A DNA stretch of 16,189 nucleotides from JAQVXR01 sp050945755. GTDB lineage: Bacteria; Bacillota; Dehalobacteriia; Dehalobacteriales; Dehalobacteriaceae. The stretch is from the NCBI GenBank assembly GCA_050945755.1, contig JBMNTN010000042.1:1-16189 (forward strand). Reading direction: 5' to 3'. A program made the position numbers and the translations under genes. The notes under the pieces were generated by a model. The model was not told where the DNA came from, made no database searches, and saw nothing but the letters and a program-made list of their open reading frames with translations. Shown here piece by piece: positions 1 through 8,028 of this stretch; position 1 is the first letter of the stretch, and each line of letters opens with the position of its first letter.

Positions 1-500
1 ATATATTCCGCCAGTCTGTGACCAGCCATCCTAAGTGACCTGTTTTTCTTTTGCTGCTCCCGTTTTTCAAAGTCCTCATCGGTATCAGCAACTAAAACAA
101 TATTTTTTAGTTGAGAGAAATAGGTGTACTTTGCTCCTTCTCCGCTCATGTCGATCAGCCCATCCTGGAAGCCTCCCCAATGCCTACCCACAACTGTGAC
201 ACAGCAGTCCTTTAAAGCATGGAGCTTCCCGTCCCCTGCAGAGATTAATTCCCCGGTATATCCCGGGAAGAGGGGGCCGCCGTTTAATCTTACACGTGGT
301 TCAATTGCTTCTTTGACAGGGCACATGCGAATTTTGTCACCTGGTTTAGCGATATAAAGTTCAGCTTCTGTAATATGTTCATCCTGGCGAATAAAGTCCA
401 GAGCTCCCTTTTTATCAATTGTCAGGATACCGTTTGCATAAGATGTCTTATCCCCAAAAACAATATCCTTTACATGAAAATTACCTATTTCAAGTCTCAA
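1..500 (-). CDS. Glycine/sarcosine/betaine reductase component B proprotein (GrdE family), 5' part only
   Basis: The first 166 residues of a minus-strand gene whose 3' end lies outside the window. It opens MRLEIGNFHVKDIVFG and contains PVKEAIEPRV (61-70), GPLFPG (75-80) and DGLIDMSGEGA (113-123), followed by RMAGHRLAEY. This is the N-terminal pattern of GrdE-type proproteins. In known family members the proprotein is cleaved at an internal Cys to give a pyruvoyl-bearing alpha subunit and a beta subunit, which act with a selenoprotein partner to bind and reduce glycine, sarcosine or betaine in the cytoplasm. The cleavage site is not in this part. The start is TTG at 498-500, chosen because AAGGAG lies 8 bases upstream and because the product then aligns with family N-termini. 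The substrate cannot be decided from this fragment, so GrdE, GrdG, GrdI or an orphan homologue are all possible. The family assignment is firm; the function is inferred. Confidence 0.85.
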   Translation of the reverse strand, partial: MRLEIGNFHVKDIVFGDKTSYANGILTIDKKGALDFIRQDEHITEAELYIAKPGDKIRMCPVKEAIEPRVRLNGGPLFPGYTGELISAGDGKLHALKDCCVTVVGRHWGGFQDGLIDMSGEGAKYTYFSQLKNIVLVADTDEDFEKREQQKKNRSLRMAGHRLAEY

Positions 501-693
501 GAACAGCACTCCTTTCTAAGATAGTTGATAATATGACTTATAAAATTAGTATTTCGATAAAATGAAATGATATGCTTTGACCTATATCCAATAGTTTCCA
601 GTTAGAATGTAACTTTTCACCTTCTTTGATTTGTACATAATAGGAAAACACTTAGAGAAGAATATGTCTTAAAAACCTGTTAAGGGGATTTCT

Positions 694-2079
694 ATGAAAA
701 GAAAATTAACTGTATTATTAGCAGTCGCAGCAGTAATTGGCTTGTCAAGTATTATATTTTTGAGGAGTGCGCCTCCCTCTCCTCAAAGATATCAAGAAAG
801 GCCATCGGAGACCTTACCCAGAGAGGATAAACTACCCAAATCTGACCAGGAGGCGGTGGAGGAAAATATAAACGGTTACAGTCTTGAAGATGACCTAGAG
901 ATTACCAAAGATACTCGGACAGGCGAAGAAAACAGGAATTTAAGTCTTAATCAGCAGCAACAAATCCGTCTGTTTGAAAACATGAGCCTCAATCAGACAA
1001 ATACTGTGCTTCATGAGTACAACACCACTCTCCCGGAAGGAATTAATAATACGGTTCAATATTTTGAGTATAACTTTCCCTATGATTATTTCCTGATTAC
1101 AGCGGAGAATGGGGCGGAGATCAGAGAAGGCCCTGCACCTGATGCTTCTGTAGTCTGCAAGGTGAACAATTTGGACAAAATTTCTCTGTTTCAGCAGGTT
1201 GAGGGCATAGAGTTTCAGGGGTCAAATATTTGGTACAGGGTAGCTTGCAATCAAGAAAATCAAACAGAAGAGGGTTATCTTCACTCGACGACAGGTGTTC
1301 CCAGAGCTTTTCGCTTTGATAAAATGCAGGCTGCAGTTAATGAGCTAAGACAGCAGTTAGCCCAGGGAGAATTACACTTTATCAGAAACTATAAAAATCA
1401 AAACGGCGCCCCCCCGAAAAAGGGTGACACCGCAATAGACGAACATGGATATAGGTTTTATCATAGTGCTCCTGCATATGAACAGGCAAATACAGGCAGC
1501 AACTTCCGATATATACCGGACGGCATGTTGGTACGCTTGCTAAACGAAACCGGTGATTTTTATCAAGTTAACGTTCCTACCTTTGGGGGAAATTACTATG
1601 TACCAAAACAGTACATTGATCCGGCTGCTTCATTAAATCAATTAAACCATGTAGTTGTCGTAGATAGAAATCAACAGAACCAGGCCACCTTTGCACTAGG
1701 TCAAAACAGTCTGAACCTTATTTCATATACCTTATCAACAACAGGAATTCCAGGCGATTTTTCCTTCGAAACTACCCTAGGCAGTTACAAGGCGATAGAA
1801 AAAAAAGAGCGGTTTGAATATCTGCAAAAAGGCAGTACGGAAGTGGGGGGTTACGCCCCTTATGCCATTCGCTTTACCGGTGGAGCATATATTCACGGCG
1901 TTCCGGTAACTTATGAAGAACAGAATGGTGAAAGAGTGGATCCCGGGCTGAAAGAATATCTCCAAACTATCGGTACATTCCCCCGTTCCAACATGTGCGT
2001 GCGTAATTTTACCAGTCATGCCAGATTCCTTTATAACTGGATGGACAATCAGAATGGGGCTGTGATAGTAATAGAATGA
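694..2079 (+). CDS. Membrane-anchored L,D-transpeptidase (YkuD) with SH3-like domains
   Basis: A 461-residue protein. Residues 5-23 form a single N-terminal membrane anchor or signal, followed by a charged, Pro/Glu-rich linker to about 120. Two SH3-like segments follow (about 128-205, containing GAEIREGPAPD; and about 250-310). The C-terminal part (about 325-461) is a YkuD L,D-transpeptidase domain, the kind that makes 3-3 cross-links in peptidoglycan or attaches proteins to it outside the membrane. Catalytic candidates are His401 in YIHGV and Cys435 in RSNMCVRN. The usual S-H-G-C motif reads S-N-M-C here, so the second His is replaced by Asn; the tail TSHARFLYNW is of the kind seen in Firmicute members. 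The ATG at 694 is preceded by AAGGGG. Transcription diverges from the GrdE-type gene across 501-693, where I see no convincing promoter. The start and domain class are well supported; the cell-wall substrate is unknown. Confidence 0.85.
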   Translation: MKRKLTVLLAVAAVIGLSSIIFLRSAPPSPQRYQERPSETLPREDKLPKSDQEAVEENINGYSLEDDLEITKDTRTGEENRNLSLNQQQQIRLFENMSLNQTNTVLHEYNTTLPEGINNTVQYFEYNFPYDYFLITAENGAEIREGPAPDASVVCKVNNLDKISLFQQVEGIEFQGSNIWYRVACNQENQTEEGYLHSTTGVPRAFRFDKMQAAVNELRQQLAQGELHFIRNYKNQNGAPPKKGDTAIDEHGYRFYHSAPAYEQANTGSNFRYIPDGMLVRLLNETGDFYQVNVPTFGGNYYVPKQYIDPAASLNQLNHVVVVDRNQQNQATFALGQNSLNLISYTLSTTGIPGDFSFETTLGSYKAIEKKERFEYLQKGSTEVGGYAPYAIRFTGGAYIHGVPVTYEEQNGERVDPGLKEYLQTIGTFPRSNMCVRNFTSHARFLYNWMDNQNGAVIVIE

Positions 2080-2287
2080 TATAAAAAAGAATAAACTAAT
2101 TCCTCATACTTTTGAAGCTCAAGCGGCCCATCTAATAAATCATTAAATTTTGCAGCAAAAGCTTGAAAGCAAGGTGATGTCGGATGATGACATCCAAAAA
2201 TAACATGTTTTGGTTTTATAAAATTTGTCGCTCTGTAAAAGACTATGCACATAAGCTTATTAAATTTTCATAAGGAGGTTACCGAGT

Positions 2288-3556
2288 ATGTCCGCTGCTA
2301 CAGTTACGTTAGTTATTTTAGTATTAGCTGCTATATGTTTTGTCACAGAAATTATTCCTCTGGCGGTAACTGCAATGAGTGTCATTGTTTTGCTGGCAGT
2401 GACTAACGTTTTAACTACTAAGGAAGCGCTGGCAGGTTTATCAGACTTAAACGTCGTTCTTTTTGCCGGAATGTTTGTTGTTGGTGCAGCTATTTTTCAA
2501 ACCGGCCTGGCCAAAAGGATAGGCGACAGCGTTGTTAAGGCCACAGGAAAAGGTGAAGTCCGTCTGATTATCGGTGTGATGCTGATTGCGGCAATTTTAT
2601 CTTCATTACTATCAAACACGGGAACAACTGCCGTACTCTTACCAGTGACAATTGGCATTGCCCGCAGCGCTGGCATTTCTAAATCAAAAAGTTTACTTCC
2701 TCTTGCCTTGGCAGCAGGATTAGGGGGTATTATGACCCTGGTAGGCACCCCTCCTAACCTTGTTGTCAACGGAGTGTTGGATGCCGGAGACTTTCGCCCT
2801 TTTTCCTTTTTTGAATACGCCTATATCGGTATACCTCTCACCCTCGTGGGAATTATCTATATTGTAACTATTGGTAGGAGACTTCTCCCCAACCGGACTG
2901 AAGGTGATTCAGGTAGTCATGGTGAAAATGAAGAAAAAGTATTTAGAACTGATAAGCAGTGGATTGCCGGAGCAGTACTTCTCGTTGTTGTTTTCATGAT
3001 GGCATTTGAAAAAGAGGTAGGTATACCATTAGCTGTTACAGCTGTGGCAGGAGCATTAATCATGGTGCTAACAGGCTGCTTATCTGAAAGAGAAGCCTAT
3101 GATTCTATTGACTGGACAACAATATTTTTATTTGCCGGAATGTTGCCCCTAGCTGCCGCAATGGAAAAGACTGGAGCGGGATCCCTAATTGCCAACACTG
3201 TAATTAATATTATGGGGGAAAATCCCAGTCCATATATTTTGGTAATTGTCATGTTCCTCCTCACATCAGGATTAACACAGTTTATGTCTAACACCGCATC
3301 ATCAGCCTTACTTGCACCCATCGGTGTTGCTATTGCTCAAGGCCTTGGAGCCAGTCCTCATGCAGTACTGATGACAATTGCCGTGGCAGCATCTACCGCA
3401 TTTGCTACCCCTGTCGGCACCCCGCCCAATACCTTGGTTTTAGGCCCGGGAGGTTACCATTTCATCGATTATATAAAAATAGGTCTTCCTCTTATTCTCG
3501 TCTGTTTTCTGGTAAGCATCGTCTTAATCCCTTTGATATGGCCTTTTTATCCTTGA
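2288..3556 (+). CDS. SLC13/DASS family anion (dicarboxylate or sulfate) permease
   Basis: A 422-residue, very hydrophobic protein with the internal repeat of the DASS fold. The Ser-Asn-Thr motif occurs twice (LLSNTGTTAVLLP at 107-119 and FMSNTASSALLAP at 332-344), each followed by GTPPN (153-157 and 377-381). In characterised members such as VcINDY these hairpins coordinate Na+ and the carboxylate of the substrate. The family imports di- or tricarboxylates, sulfate or related anions at the cytoplasmic membrane, usually with sodium. The central hydrophilic loop is short (about 200-224) and there is no TrkA_C insertion, unlike many sulfate-type homologues. The ATG at 2288 has a strong AAGGAGG site 9 bases upstream. 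It follows the transpeptidase gene by 208 bases, so it may have its own promoter. The family is certain; the substrate cannot be read from the sequence. Confidence 0.88.
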   Translation: MSAATVTLVILVLAAICFVTEIIPLAVTAMSVIVLLAVTNVLTTKEALAGLSDLNVVLFAGMFVVGAAIFQTGLAKRIGDSVVKATGKGEVRLIIGVMLIAAILSSLLSNTGTTAVLLPVTIGIARSAGISKSKSLLPLALAAGLGGIMTLVGTPPNLVVNGVLDAGDFRPFSFFEYAYIGIPLTLVGIIYIVTIGRRLLPNRTEGDSGSHGENEEKVFRTDKQWIAGAVLLVVVFMMAFEKEVGIPLAVTAVAGALIMVLTGCLSEREAYDSIDWTTIFLFAGMLPLAAAMEKTGAGSLIANTVINIMGENPSPYILVIVMFLLTSGLTQFMSNTASSALLAPIGVAIAQGLGASPHAVLMTIAVAASTAFATPVGTPPNTLVLGPGGYHFIDYIKIGLPLILVCFLVSIVLIPLIWPFYP

Positions 3557-3620
3557 TAACTACACAAATATTAAAAATTTAGCATTAAATAAAAGGCCAT
3601 GGATTTGATATCGTGGTATA

Positions 3621-3650
3621 GCGCCAGGAAGAACCCCGTCCCCCTGGCAC
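3621..3650 (-). repeat. GC-rich hairpin element, copy 1 (CAGGGGGACGGGG family)
   Basis: Arms GCGCCAGG (3621-3628) and CCTGGCAC (3643-3650) form an 8-base stem with one G-T pair around a 14-base loop. Read on the minus strand it contains CAGGGGGACGGGGTT, which recurs twice near 9700-9750. Its right edge, base 3650, is the last base of the kinase TAG stop codon, so it starts exactly where translation of that gene ends. There is no T-tract, so a classical terminator is unlikely. It resembles a REP-like intergenic element. Confidence 0.7.
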
Positions 3651-5725
3651 TAGCATTTAGGAATTTGAATTATTGCCTTAAATAAATCTCCATCAATTTC
3701 TATCTGAAAATTACCTTGCTGAAGTTCAATCAGGCTTTTTGCAATAGATAATCCTAATCCGCTGCCTTGACTGGTTCGGGATTCGTCACCTCTTTTGAAT
3801 CGTTCCATTAATTCATCCGCTGAAATGTTTAGTTCGTAGGCAGATATATTTTTAATTGTCAGGGTTACCTCACTGCCTTGATCTATTATCTCAATATATA
3901 CCCTTGACCCTTCCAAAGCATATTTCAAGATATTTGAAAACAAGTTTTCCACAGCTCTCCAGAATAATTTGCCGTCTGCTTTGATATATATCTTTTCTTC
4001 AGGATGATTCATCTTAAATTCCAAATTGCGCTCTTGGATTTTATCGTCAAGTTCACCTAAGCCTTGGGTGATCAAAGATACCAGTTCTATTTTTTCAAAG
4101 TTGACCGGGATATTTCCAGTGGAAGCTTTGGATGCTTCGAAAAGATCATCGGTCAGTATTTTCAGCCGTTGGGACTTTTGCTCTAAAACTTCAATATACT
4201 CTTTACGTTTCGCCTCGTCCATTTCATTCTTTAATAGATCCACATAAGTGATAATAGATGTTAAGGGTGTCCGGATATCGTGGGAGACATTGGTGATCAA
4301 CTCTGTTTTCATGCGCTCGCTTTTCAGTTCATTGGCGATTGCTTTATTCAACCCGTCAGTAATACTATTTATGTCAGAGGCTAATTTCGAGAACTCTCCG
4401 TCCCCCGGTACATCAATAGTGTAACGGAGGTCTCCCTCTTTCACCTTCTGTACACCTTCTTTAATGGCGTTAAATTCCTTCACCTTTTTGTGAGCGAACC
4501 AGGCGGCCACACCAATGGTGATGGGGAACATAAAGAATGTAGCCGCAGCAATGAAGGGATAGGCGACCACTACCACTAAAACCTTTATGGCTACACTTCC
4601 ACTGTCATAGATATCTTTAATAAATTTAAAAACCTTGTAAAAGACAGTATAAATTAAACTGTGGGAGATGAAATTTTTCGTTTTAAGGCTCTTAACCAGA
4701 GAAAGGACCAGTACCAGGCCAACAGACCCAATAACAAAACTAATGGGAAATATCAATTGGTAAAATCTAAGATGATCCAGCTGGATCATAGTCGCAATCC
4801 ATGAGATGATAAGCATTATGCACAAAAAGAGCTTAATATCATTATAAATCCGATCAATAAAGTTTATTTTAATCTCATCTTCCCCGGGCTTTCTGCCGAT
4901 CACGATCACCAGATAGACCAACGCTGCCAGAAGCACTACCAACATGCCTGCTATTAGTTTTAGGCTGTTTGCGGCGACAGTTTTGTTTTCTGTCCACTTT
5001 TCAATCCTCGGGTCTAAAAAAGTTTTAGAAAACCCCACATAAATTACGTCATCCGGTGCTAACCGGTCATGGTCATATTTATTAGATTGCAGCCATTGAT
5101 AATAGACATTTTCCTTGATTGCTTCCGGAAAAACCTGCTCGTCATAACCCTCAAACATAATATAGGCAGGAAAAGACTGAAAATATATTTCACTTTTATT
5201 TGTACTGTTAGTGAGTTCGCTTTCTCCCTTTTTGGCATAGTAGGTAATTCCTTCGTATTTCTTCAGATTGCTAAGATGTGTCTGATACCTTTGTAATTGT
5301 TTCTGGATCAACTCATTTTTTGCCGCTGCAATTTTATCCTTACTGGTTTCCTGAAATATTTCAAAGTTTTCTTCTTCCGATAAATTGGGATTATAGTTTT
5401 TGGAAGTGTCTTGGAACTCATAATATAAATCTCTTTTTAAATCTCTGATGGAATCTTCCGAAAGTGCCCCGCCGCTTAAAATATGTTCTTCGCTTTTGTA
5501 CTTTTCCGTAATTTCTTTGATATTGTAAATGATAACACTGGTTGTATCCATAAATTCCGATCCGTGATAATAGCTTTTTTCAAACGCCGGGCTGAAATCG
5601 CCGTCATGCATTAGCACCACATTGGCAAATATGGTGATACAGAAGGAAAAGCTCAGCATGGCAATAAAAAAAACAATTGTTTTAGTAACCCAAGAGTAGC
5701 TATATTTTTTCCACCTTATATCCAA
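3650..5725 (-). CDS. Multi-pass sensor histidine kinase of a two-component system
   Basis: A 691-residue membrane kinase. Membrane segment 1 is at about 13-35, followed by an extracytoplasmic region of about 215 residues rich in Lys, Glu and Tyr. Four further segments lie at about 255-277, 298-315, 322-343 and 378-408. A HAMP-like linker (KEGVQKVKEGDLRYTIDVPG) leads to the HisKA domain with SHDIRTPLTS and phospho-acceptor His482. The ATPase domain has its N box around Asn594/Asn598 (AVENLFSNILKYA) and a G box GSGLGLSIAKSL (654-665). The usual DxGxG box is replaced by IKNISAYELNISADEL, which I recognise from a subset of Clostridia kinases. The TTG start at 5725 lies inside the response-regulator gene (26-base overlap) with GGGG only 2 bases upstream, so translation is probably coupled and the exact start is uncertain. 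The signal is unknown. A hairpin repeat abuts the stop codon. Confidence 0.87.
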   Translation of the reverse strand: MDIRWKKYSYSWVTKTIVFFIAMLSFSFCITIFANVVLMHDGDFSPAFEKSYYHGSEFMDTTSVIIYNIKEITEKYKSEEHILSGGALSEDSIRDLKRDLYYEFQDTSKNYNPNLSEEENFEIFQETSKDKIAAAKNELIQKQLQRYQTHLSNLKKYEGITYYAKKGESELTNSTNKSEIYFQSFPAYIMFEGYDEQVFPEAIKENVYYQWLQSNKYDHDRLAPDDVIYVGFSKTFLDPRIEKWTENKTVAANSLKLIAGMLVVLLAALVYLVIVIGRKPGEDEIKINFIDRIYNDIKLFLCIMLIISWIATMIQLDHLRFYQLIFPISFVIGSVGLVLVLSLVKSLKTKNFISHSLIYTVFYKVFKFIKDIYDSGSVAIKVLVVVVAYPFIAAATFFMFPITIGVAAWFAHKKVKEFNAIKEGVQKVKEGDLRYTIDVPGDGEFSKLASDINSITDGLNKAIANELKSERMKTELITNVSHDIRTPLTSIITYVDLLKNEMDEAKRKEYIEVLEQKSQRLKILTDDLFEASKASTGNIPVNFEKIELVSLITQGLGELDDKIQERNLEFKMNHPEEKIYIKADGKLFWRAVENLFSNILKYALEGSRVYIEIIDQGSEVTLTIKNISAYELNISADELMERFKRGDESRTSQGSGLGLSIAKSLIELQQGNFQIEIDGDLFKAIIQIPKC

Positions 5726-6386
5726 TTCCCCACACCACCTTTAAATATTTCGGCTCTTTTGGATTGATTTCAATTTTTTCTCGAATTTTTCTGATATGAA
5801 CTGCCACTGTGTTTTCCGGACTATAGGCTGTTTCGTGCCAAACCTTTTCATAGATTTCATCTATGGAAAAAACCCTGCCCGCATTAGCAGTCAAAAGCCT
5901 CAGCATCTTATATTGGACGGGAGTGAGTTTAACTTGCTCCCCATCGACAGTAACCGTCTTACTCTCATCATCTACAACCAGTCCCCCCGTTTTAAAAACA
6001 TTGCTCCTTGTTTTCATACTTCCCAGAGCGGTATATCTTCTCAGTTGGGACTTTACCCTGGCAATTAACTCCAAAGGATTAAAGGGCTTTGTCATATAAT
6101 CATCCGCTCCCATATTTAAACCGATTATTTTGTCAGTATCCTCGGATTTTGCTGAGAGCATGATTACCGGAATATTTTTATCTTCCCTTATTTTCATAGT
6201 TGCCCTTAAACCATCCATTTGGGGCATCATGATATCCATTATAATCAGGTGTATTTCCTTCTCTTCCACAACTTCCAAAGCTTCGATGCCGTTAAGAGCC
6301 TTATATATTTGATAACCTTCGTTTTCTAAATAAATTGAAATGGCATCTAATATCTCTTTATCATCATCGCACACCAAGATATTCAA
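5700..6386 (-). CDS. OmpR/PhoB-family response regulator
   Basis: A 228-residue DNA-binding response regulator, partner of the overlapping histidine kinase. The receiver domain (1-118) has the acidic pocket CDDD (Asp7-Asp9), phospho-acceptor Asp51 in IIMDIMMPQMDG, Ser78 and Lys100 in YMTKPF. The C-terminal winged helix (about 132-228) has LTPVQYKMLRLL, the recognition-helix region ENTVAVHIRKIREKIE and the closing WGIGYKVE. The TTG start at 6384-6386 has AGGAG 9 bases upstream. The upstream region contains three ATTCTTA(A/C)G direct repeats and a palindrome over the likely promoter, which suggests autoregulation. The kinase gene follows in the same transcript. The target genes are unknown; the flanking permeases are only candidates by position. 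Confidence 0.92.
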   Translation of the reverse strand: MNILVCDDDKEILDAISIYLENEGYQIYKALNGIEALEVVEEKEIHLIIMDIMMPQMDGLRATMKIREDKNIPVIMLSAKSEDTDKIIGLNMGADDYMTKPFNPLELIARVKSQLRRYTALGSMKTRSNVFKTGGLVVDDESKTVTVDGEQVKLTPVQYKMLRLLTANAGRVFSIDEIYEKVWHETAYSPENTVAVHIRKIREKIEINPKEPKYLKVVWGIGYKVEKI

Positions 6387-6425
6387 GACGAATCACTCCT
6401 ATAATCAAGCTTATATTCAAGCAAA

Positions 6426-6454
6426 ATTATATCACACCCTCTCAATCATTACTT
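6426..6454 (-). promoter_or_regulatory. Candidate promoter of the two-component operon
   Basis: A perfect TATAAT on the minus strand (plus coordinates 6426-6431), about 40 bases from the regulator start codon. The position 17 bases upstream (6449-6454) reads AAGTAA, a poor -35, and lies inside the palindrome at 6445-6466. A good -10 with a weak -35 fits an activator-dependent promoter. Confidence 0.5.
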
Positions 6455-6466
6455 TAAGGTAATGAT
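6445..6466. promoter_or_regulatory. Palindrome overlapping the -35 of the response-regulator promoter
   Basis: Perfect inverted repeat ATCATTAC - 6 bases - GTAATGAT. It covers the expected -35 position of the regulator promoter, so it is a possible operator. Which protein binds it is unknown. Confidence 0.45.
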
Positions 6467-6474
6467 ATCAAGCA

Positions 6475-6517
6475 ATTCTTACGATAAGCCTGATGTAATT
6501 CTTAAGAAATTCTTAAG
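6475..6517. promoter_or_regulatory. Direct repeats, likely OmpR-family response-regulator sites
   Basis: ATTCTTACG at 6475-6483, ATTCTTAAG at 6498-6506 and ATTCTTAAG at 6509-6517. The last two are spaced 11 bases start to start and the first lies 23 bases before the second, near one or two helical turns. Tandem half-sites about 11 bases apart are the usual target of OmpR/PhoB regulators. They lie between the divergent regulator and NCS2 permease genes, so either or both could be controlled. Confidence 0.5.
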
Positions 6518-6564
6518 GTAAAGAAAAATGATGCTAACCGTTCAAGTCAGCATCAATTCTATCG

Positions 6565-6592
6565 TTAACCTTGTCTCTTTTTACTATATATT
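6565..6592 (+). promoter_or_regulatory. Candidate promoter of the NCS2 permease gene
   Basis: TTAACC (6565-6570), 16-base spacer, TATATT (6587-6592). This would start a transcript near 6600 with a leader of about 135 bases. The match is moderate and rests on sequence alone. Confidence 0.35.
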
Positions 6593-6600
6593 TGGTGACA

Positions 6601-6735
6601 GATCGAAAGATCCGTTTTTTATTGGGGTGATAATATGCTCCAGTACCTGTGCAAGCCTGCCGGACTGGACTAAACTATCCATAATATGCTAATATCAAAT
6701 CAAGGTGTTCGATAATTATGGGAGGAGTGATTTTA
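6601..6735 (+). other. Structured leader of the NCS2 permease gene
   Basis: The leader begins with a small GATC-GAAA-GATC hairpin followed by six T (6603-6620), a weak terminator-like element. A larger hairpin at 6639-6669 pairs TCCAGT-A-CC with GGACTGGA around a 14-base loop. The ten-base word ATAATATGCT occurs on each side of it, at 6630-6639 and 6681-6690. I looked for the purine-riboswitch core in front of this nucleobase permease and did not find it, so any regulatory role is a guess. Confidence 0.35.
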
Positions 6736-8025
6736 GTGGGACATTTAAAATTAAAATATGGGCTGGATGAAATACCTCCTGTTTTTCATTTATTGACCTT
6801 TGGTCTCCAGTGGTTGGCAATAACAGTACCTACTATTATTATTGTGGGAAAGGTTGCAGCCGGAATCCAGCCGGAGAATTACATAGAACCGACACTTTAC
6901 TTACAAAGGATCTTTTTCGTAGTAGGCGTCTCCCTATTGCTTCAAACACTTTTTGGACATCGAATGCCCCTAGTTGTTGGTCCTGCCGCAGTACTCTTAA
7001 TAGGCATCGCCGCAAGTGAGGGCAGCAGCAGTAGCTATTCTGCTATTCTTATCTGCGGGTTAATTCTGGCAGTTTTAGGTATCACAGGTCTGTTTGCCCA
7101 CTTGAGAAAATTTTTTACTCCACGGGTAGTCGCCACTACCCTGATCTTGATAGCTTTTACCCTGACGCCCATGATTTTAGACCTTATTACCTCTTCTGTT
7201 GAATCGGTCAGTCCCTTTAATAACCTAGTTTTTTCATTATTATTTGTACTAGTTATTTTTATTTTTAATAAGTTTATAACCGGGATTTGGAAGTCCACTT
7301 TAATCCTCTGGTCGATTATCTTGGGCAGTCTGGCTTATTATTTTATATTTGGAGTACGCTTTTCTTGGGGAGGAGCAGATACACCATATTTAGCAGGTTT
7401 TTTTCACGGTCTTGATTTTAGTGTTTCAGTCGAACCGGGGGTTTTAATATCTTTTTTAATTTGCTTTTTAGCCCTTTCCGTGAACGATTTAGGTTCAATC
7501 CAATCTGTCGGTGAGATGCTTAAACCGGATAATATGCAAAAGCGCATTACTCGGGGAATAACTCTTACCGGACTTCTTAATGTTTTAGCCGGTATGTTTG
7601 GGGTAATTGGCCTGGTCAATTTTTCTTTAAGCCCCGGGGTTATCGCTTCAACCAGGGTAGCCTCCCGGTTTACTCTGATCCCCACAGCACTAGGCTTACT
7701 GCTACTTTCTTTCCTGCCTAAAACCATCGCTTTTATGGGCAGTATCCCTTCAGCAGTAATCGGAGCTACTATGATCTATATTATGTGTTCCCAAATTGGA
7801 GCAGGACTTATTGTAGCTTTTAACTCTAACGGCGGTTTCAAGTTTGAAAACGGCATCGTGATGGGACTGCCTTTAATGCTAAGTATCTTAATTTCTTTTT
7901 TGCCACAAGAAGTATTAAACACTTTTCCGTTATCACTCAGGCCCGTACTCGGAAACGGCTTTGTTGTCGGCATAATAGCAGTGTTAATTATGGAACATAT
8001 CATCTATCAAGAAAAGAAAGTATAG
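6736..8025 (+). CDS. NCS2 (nucleobase:cation symporter-2) family purine/pyrimidine permease
   Basis: A 429-residue polytopic membrane protein of the uracil/xanthine permease family, importing a nucleobase with a cation. Recognisable parts are GHRMPLVVGPAAVLL near the N-terminus, the family segment SVNDLGSIQSVGEML in the middle, and LSPGVIASTRVASRF. The last corresponds to the NAT signature (usual form Q/E-N-x-G-x4-T-R), with Pro in the Asn position, as in some uncharacterised Firmicute members. I start it at GTG 6736 rather than ATG 6718: GGGAGGAG (6720-6727) sits 8 bases before the GTG, while the ATG overlaps that ribosome-binding site and has none of its own. The product then begins (M)GHLKLKYGLDEIPP. 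It converges with the exonuclease III gene with only 3 bases between stops. The substrate is uncertain. Confidence 0.87.
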   Translation: MGHLKLKYGLDEIPPVFHLLTFGLQWLAITVPTIIIVGKVAAGIQPENYIEPTLYLQRIFFVVGVSLLLQTLFGHRMPLVVGPAAVLLIGIAASEGSSSSYSAILICGLILAVLGITGLFAHLRKFFTPRVVATTLILIAFTLTPMILDLITSSVESVSPFNNLVFSLLFVLVIFIFNKFITGIWKSTLILWSIILGSLAYYFIFGVRFSWGGADTPYLAGFFHGLDFSVSVEPGVLISFLICFLALSVNDLGSIQSVGEMLKPDNMQKRITRGITLTGLLNVLAGMFGVIGLVNFSLSPGVIASTRVASRFTLIPTALGLLLLSFLPKTIAFMGSIPSAVIGATMIYIMCSQIGAGLIVAFNSNGGFKFENGIVMGLPLMLSILISFLPQEVLNTFPLSLRPVLGNGFVVGIIAVLIMEHIIYQEKKV

Positions 8026-8028
8026 TTT

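Noticed and set aside
2172..2192. Inverted repeat GATGTC/GACATC after the transpeptidase gene as a terminator
   Set aside because: The stem is only six bases and no T-tract follows on either strand.
2049..2252. Minus-strand 67-residue frame with protein-like text (CHHPTSPCFQAFAAKFNDLL)
   Set aside because: It has no ribosome-binding site, overlaps the end of the transpeptidase gene and matches no family I know. It may be a decayed fragment but cannot be supported as a gene.
3621..3650. Copy 1 of the GC-rich element as a classical terminator of the kinase gene
   Set aside because: The stem is good, but no run of T follows it on the minus strand, and the related copies 2 and 3 do not fold the same way.
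6718..6735. ATG 6718 as the start of the NCS2 permease
   Set aside because: It has no ribosome-binding site of its own and overlaps the strong GGGAGGAG site that serves GTG 6736.
6601..6735. Purine riboswitch upstream of the NCS2 permease
   Set aside because: The conserved core and loop-loop sequences of the purine aptamer are not present.
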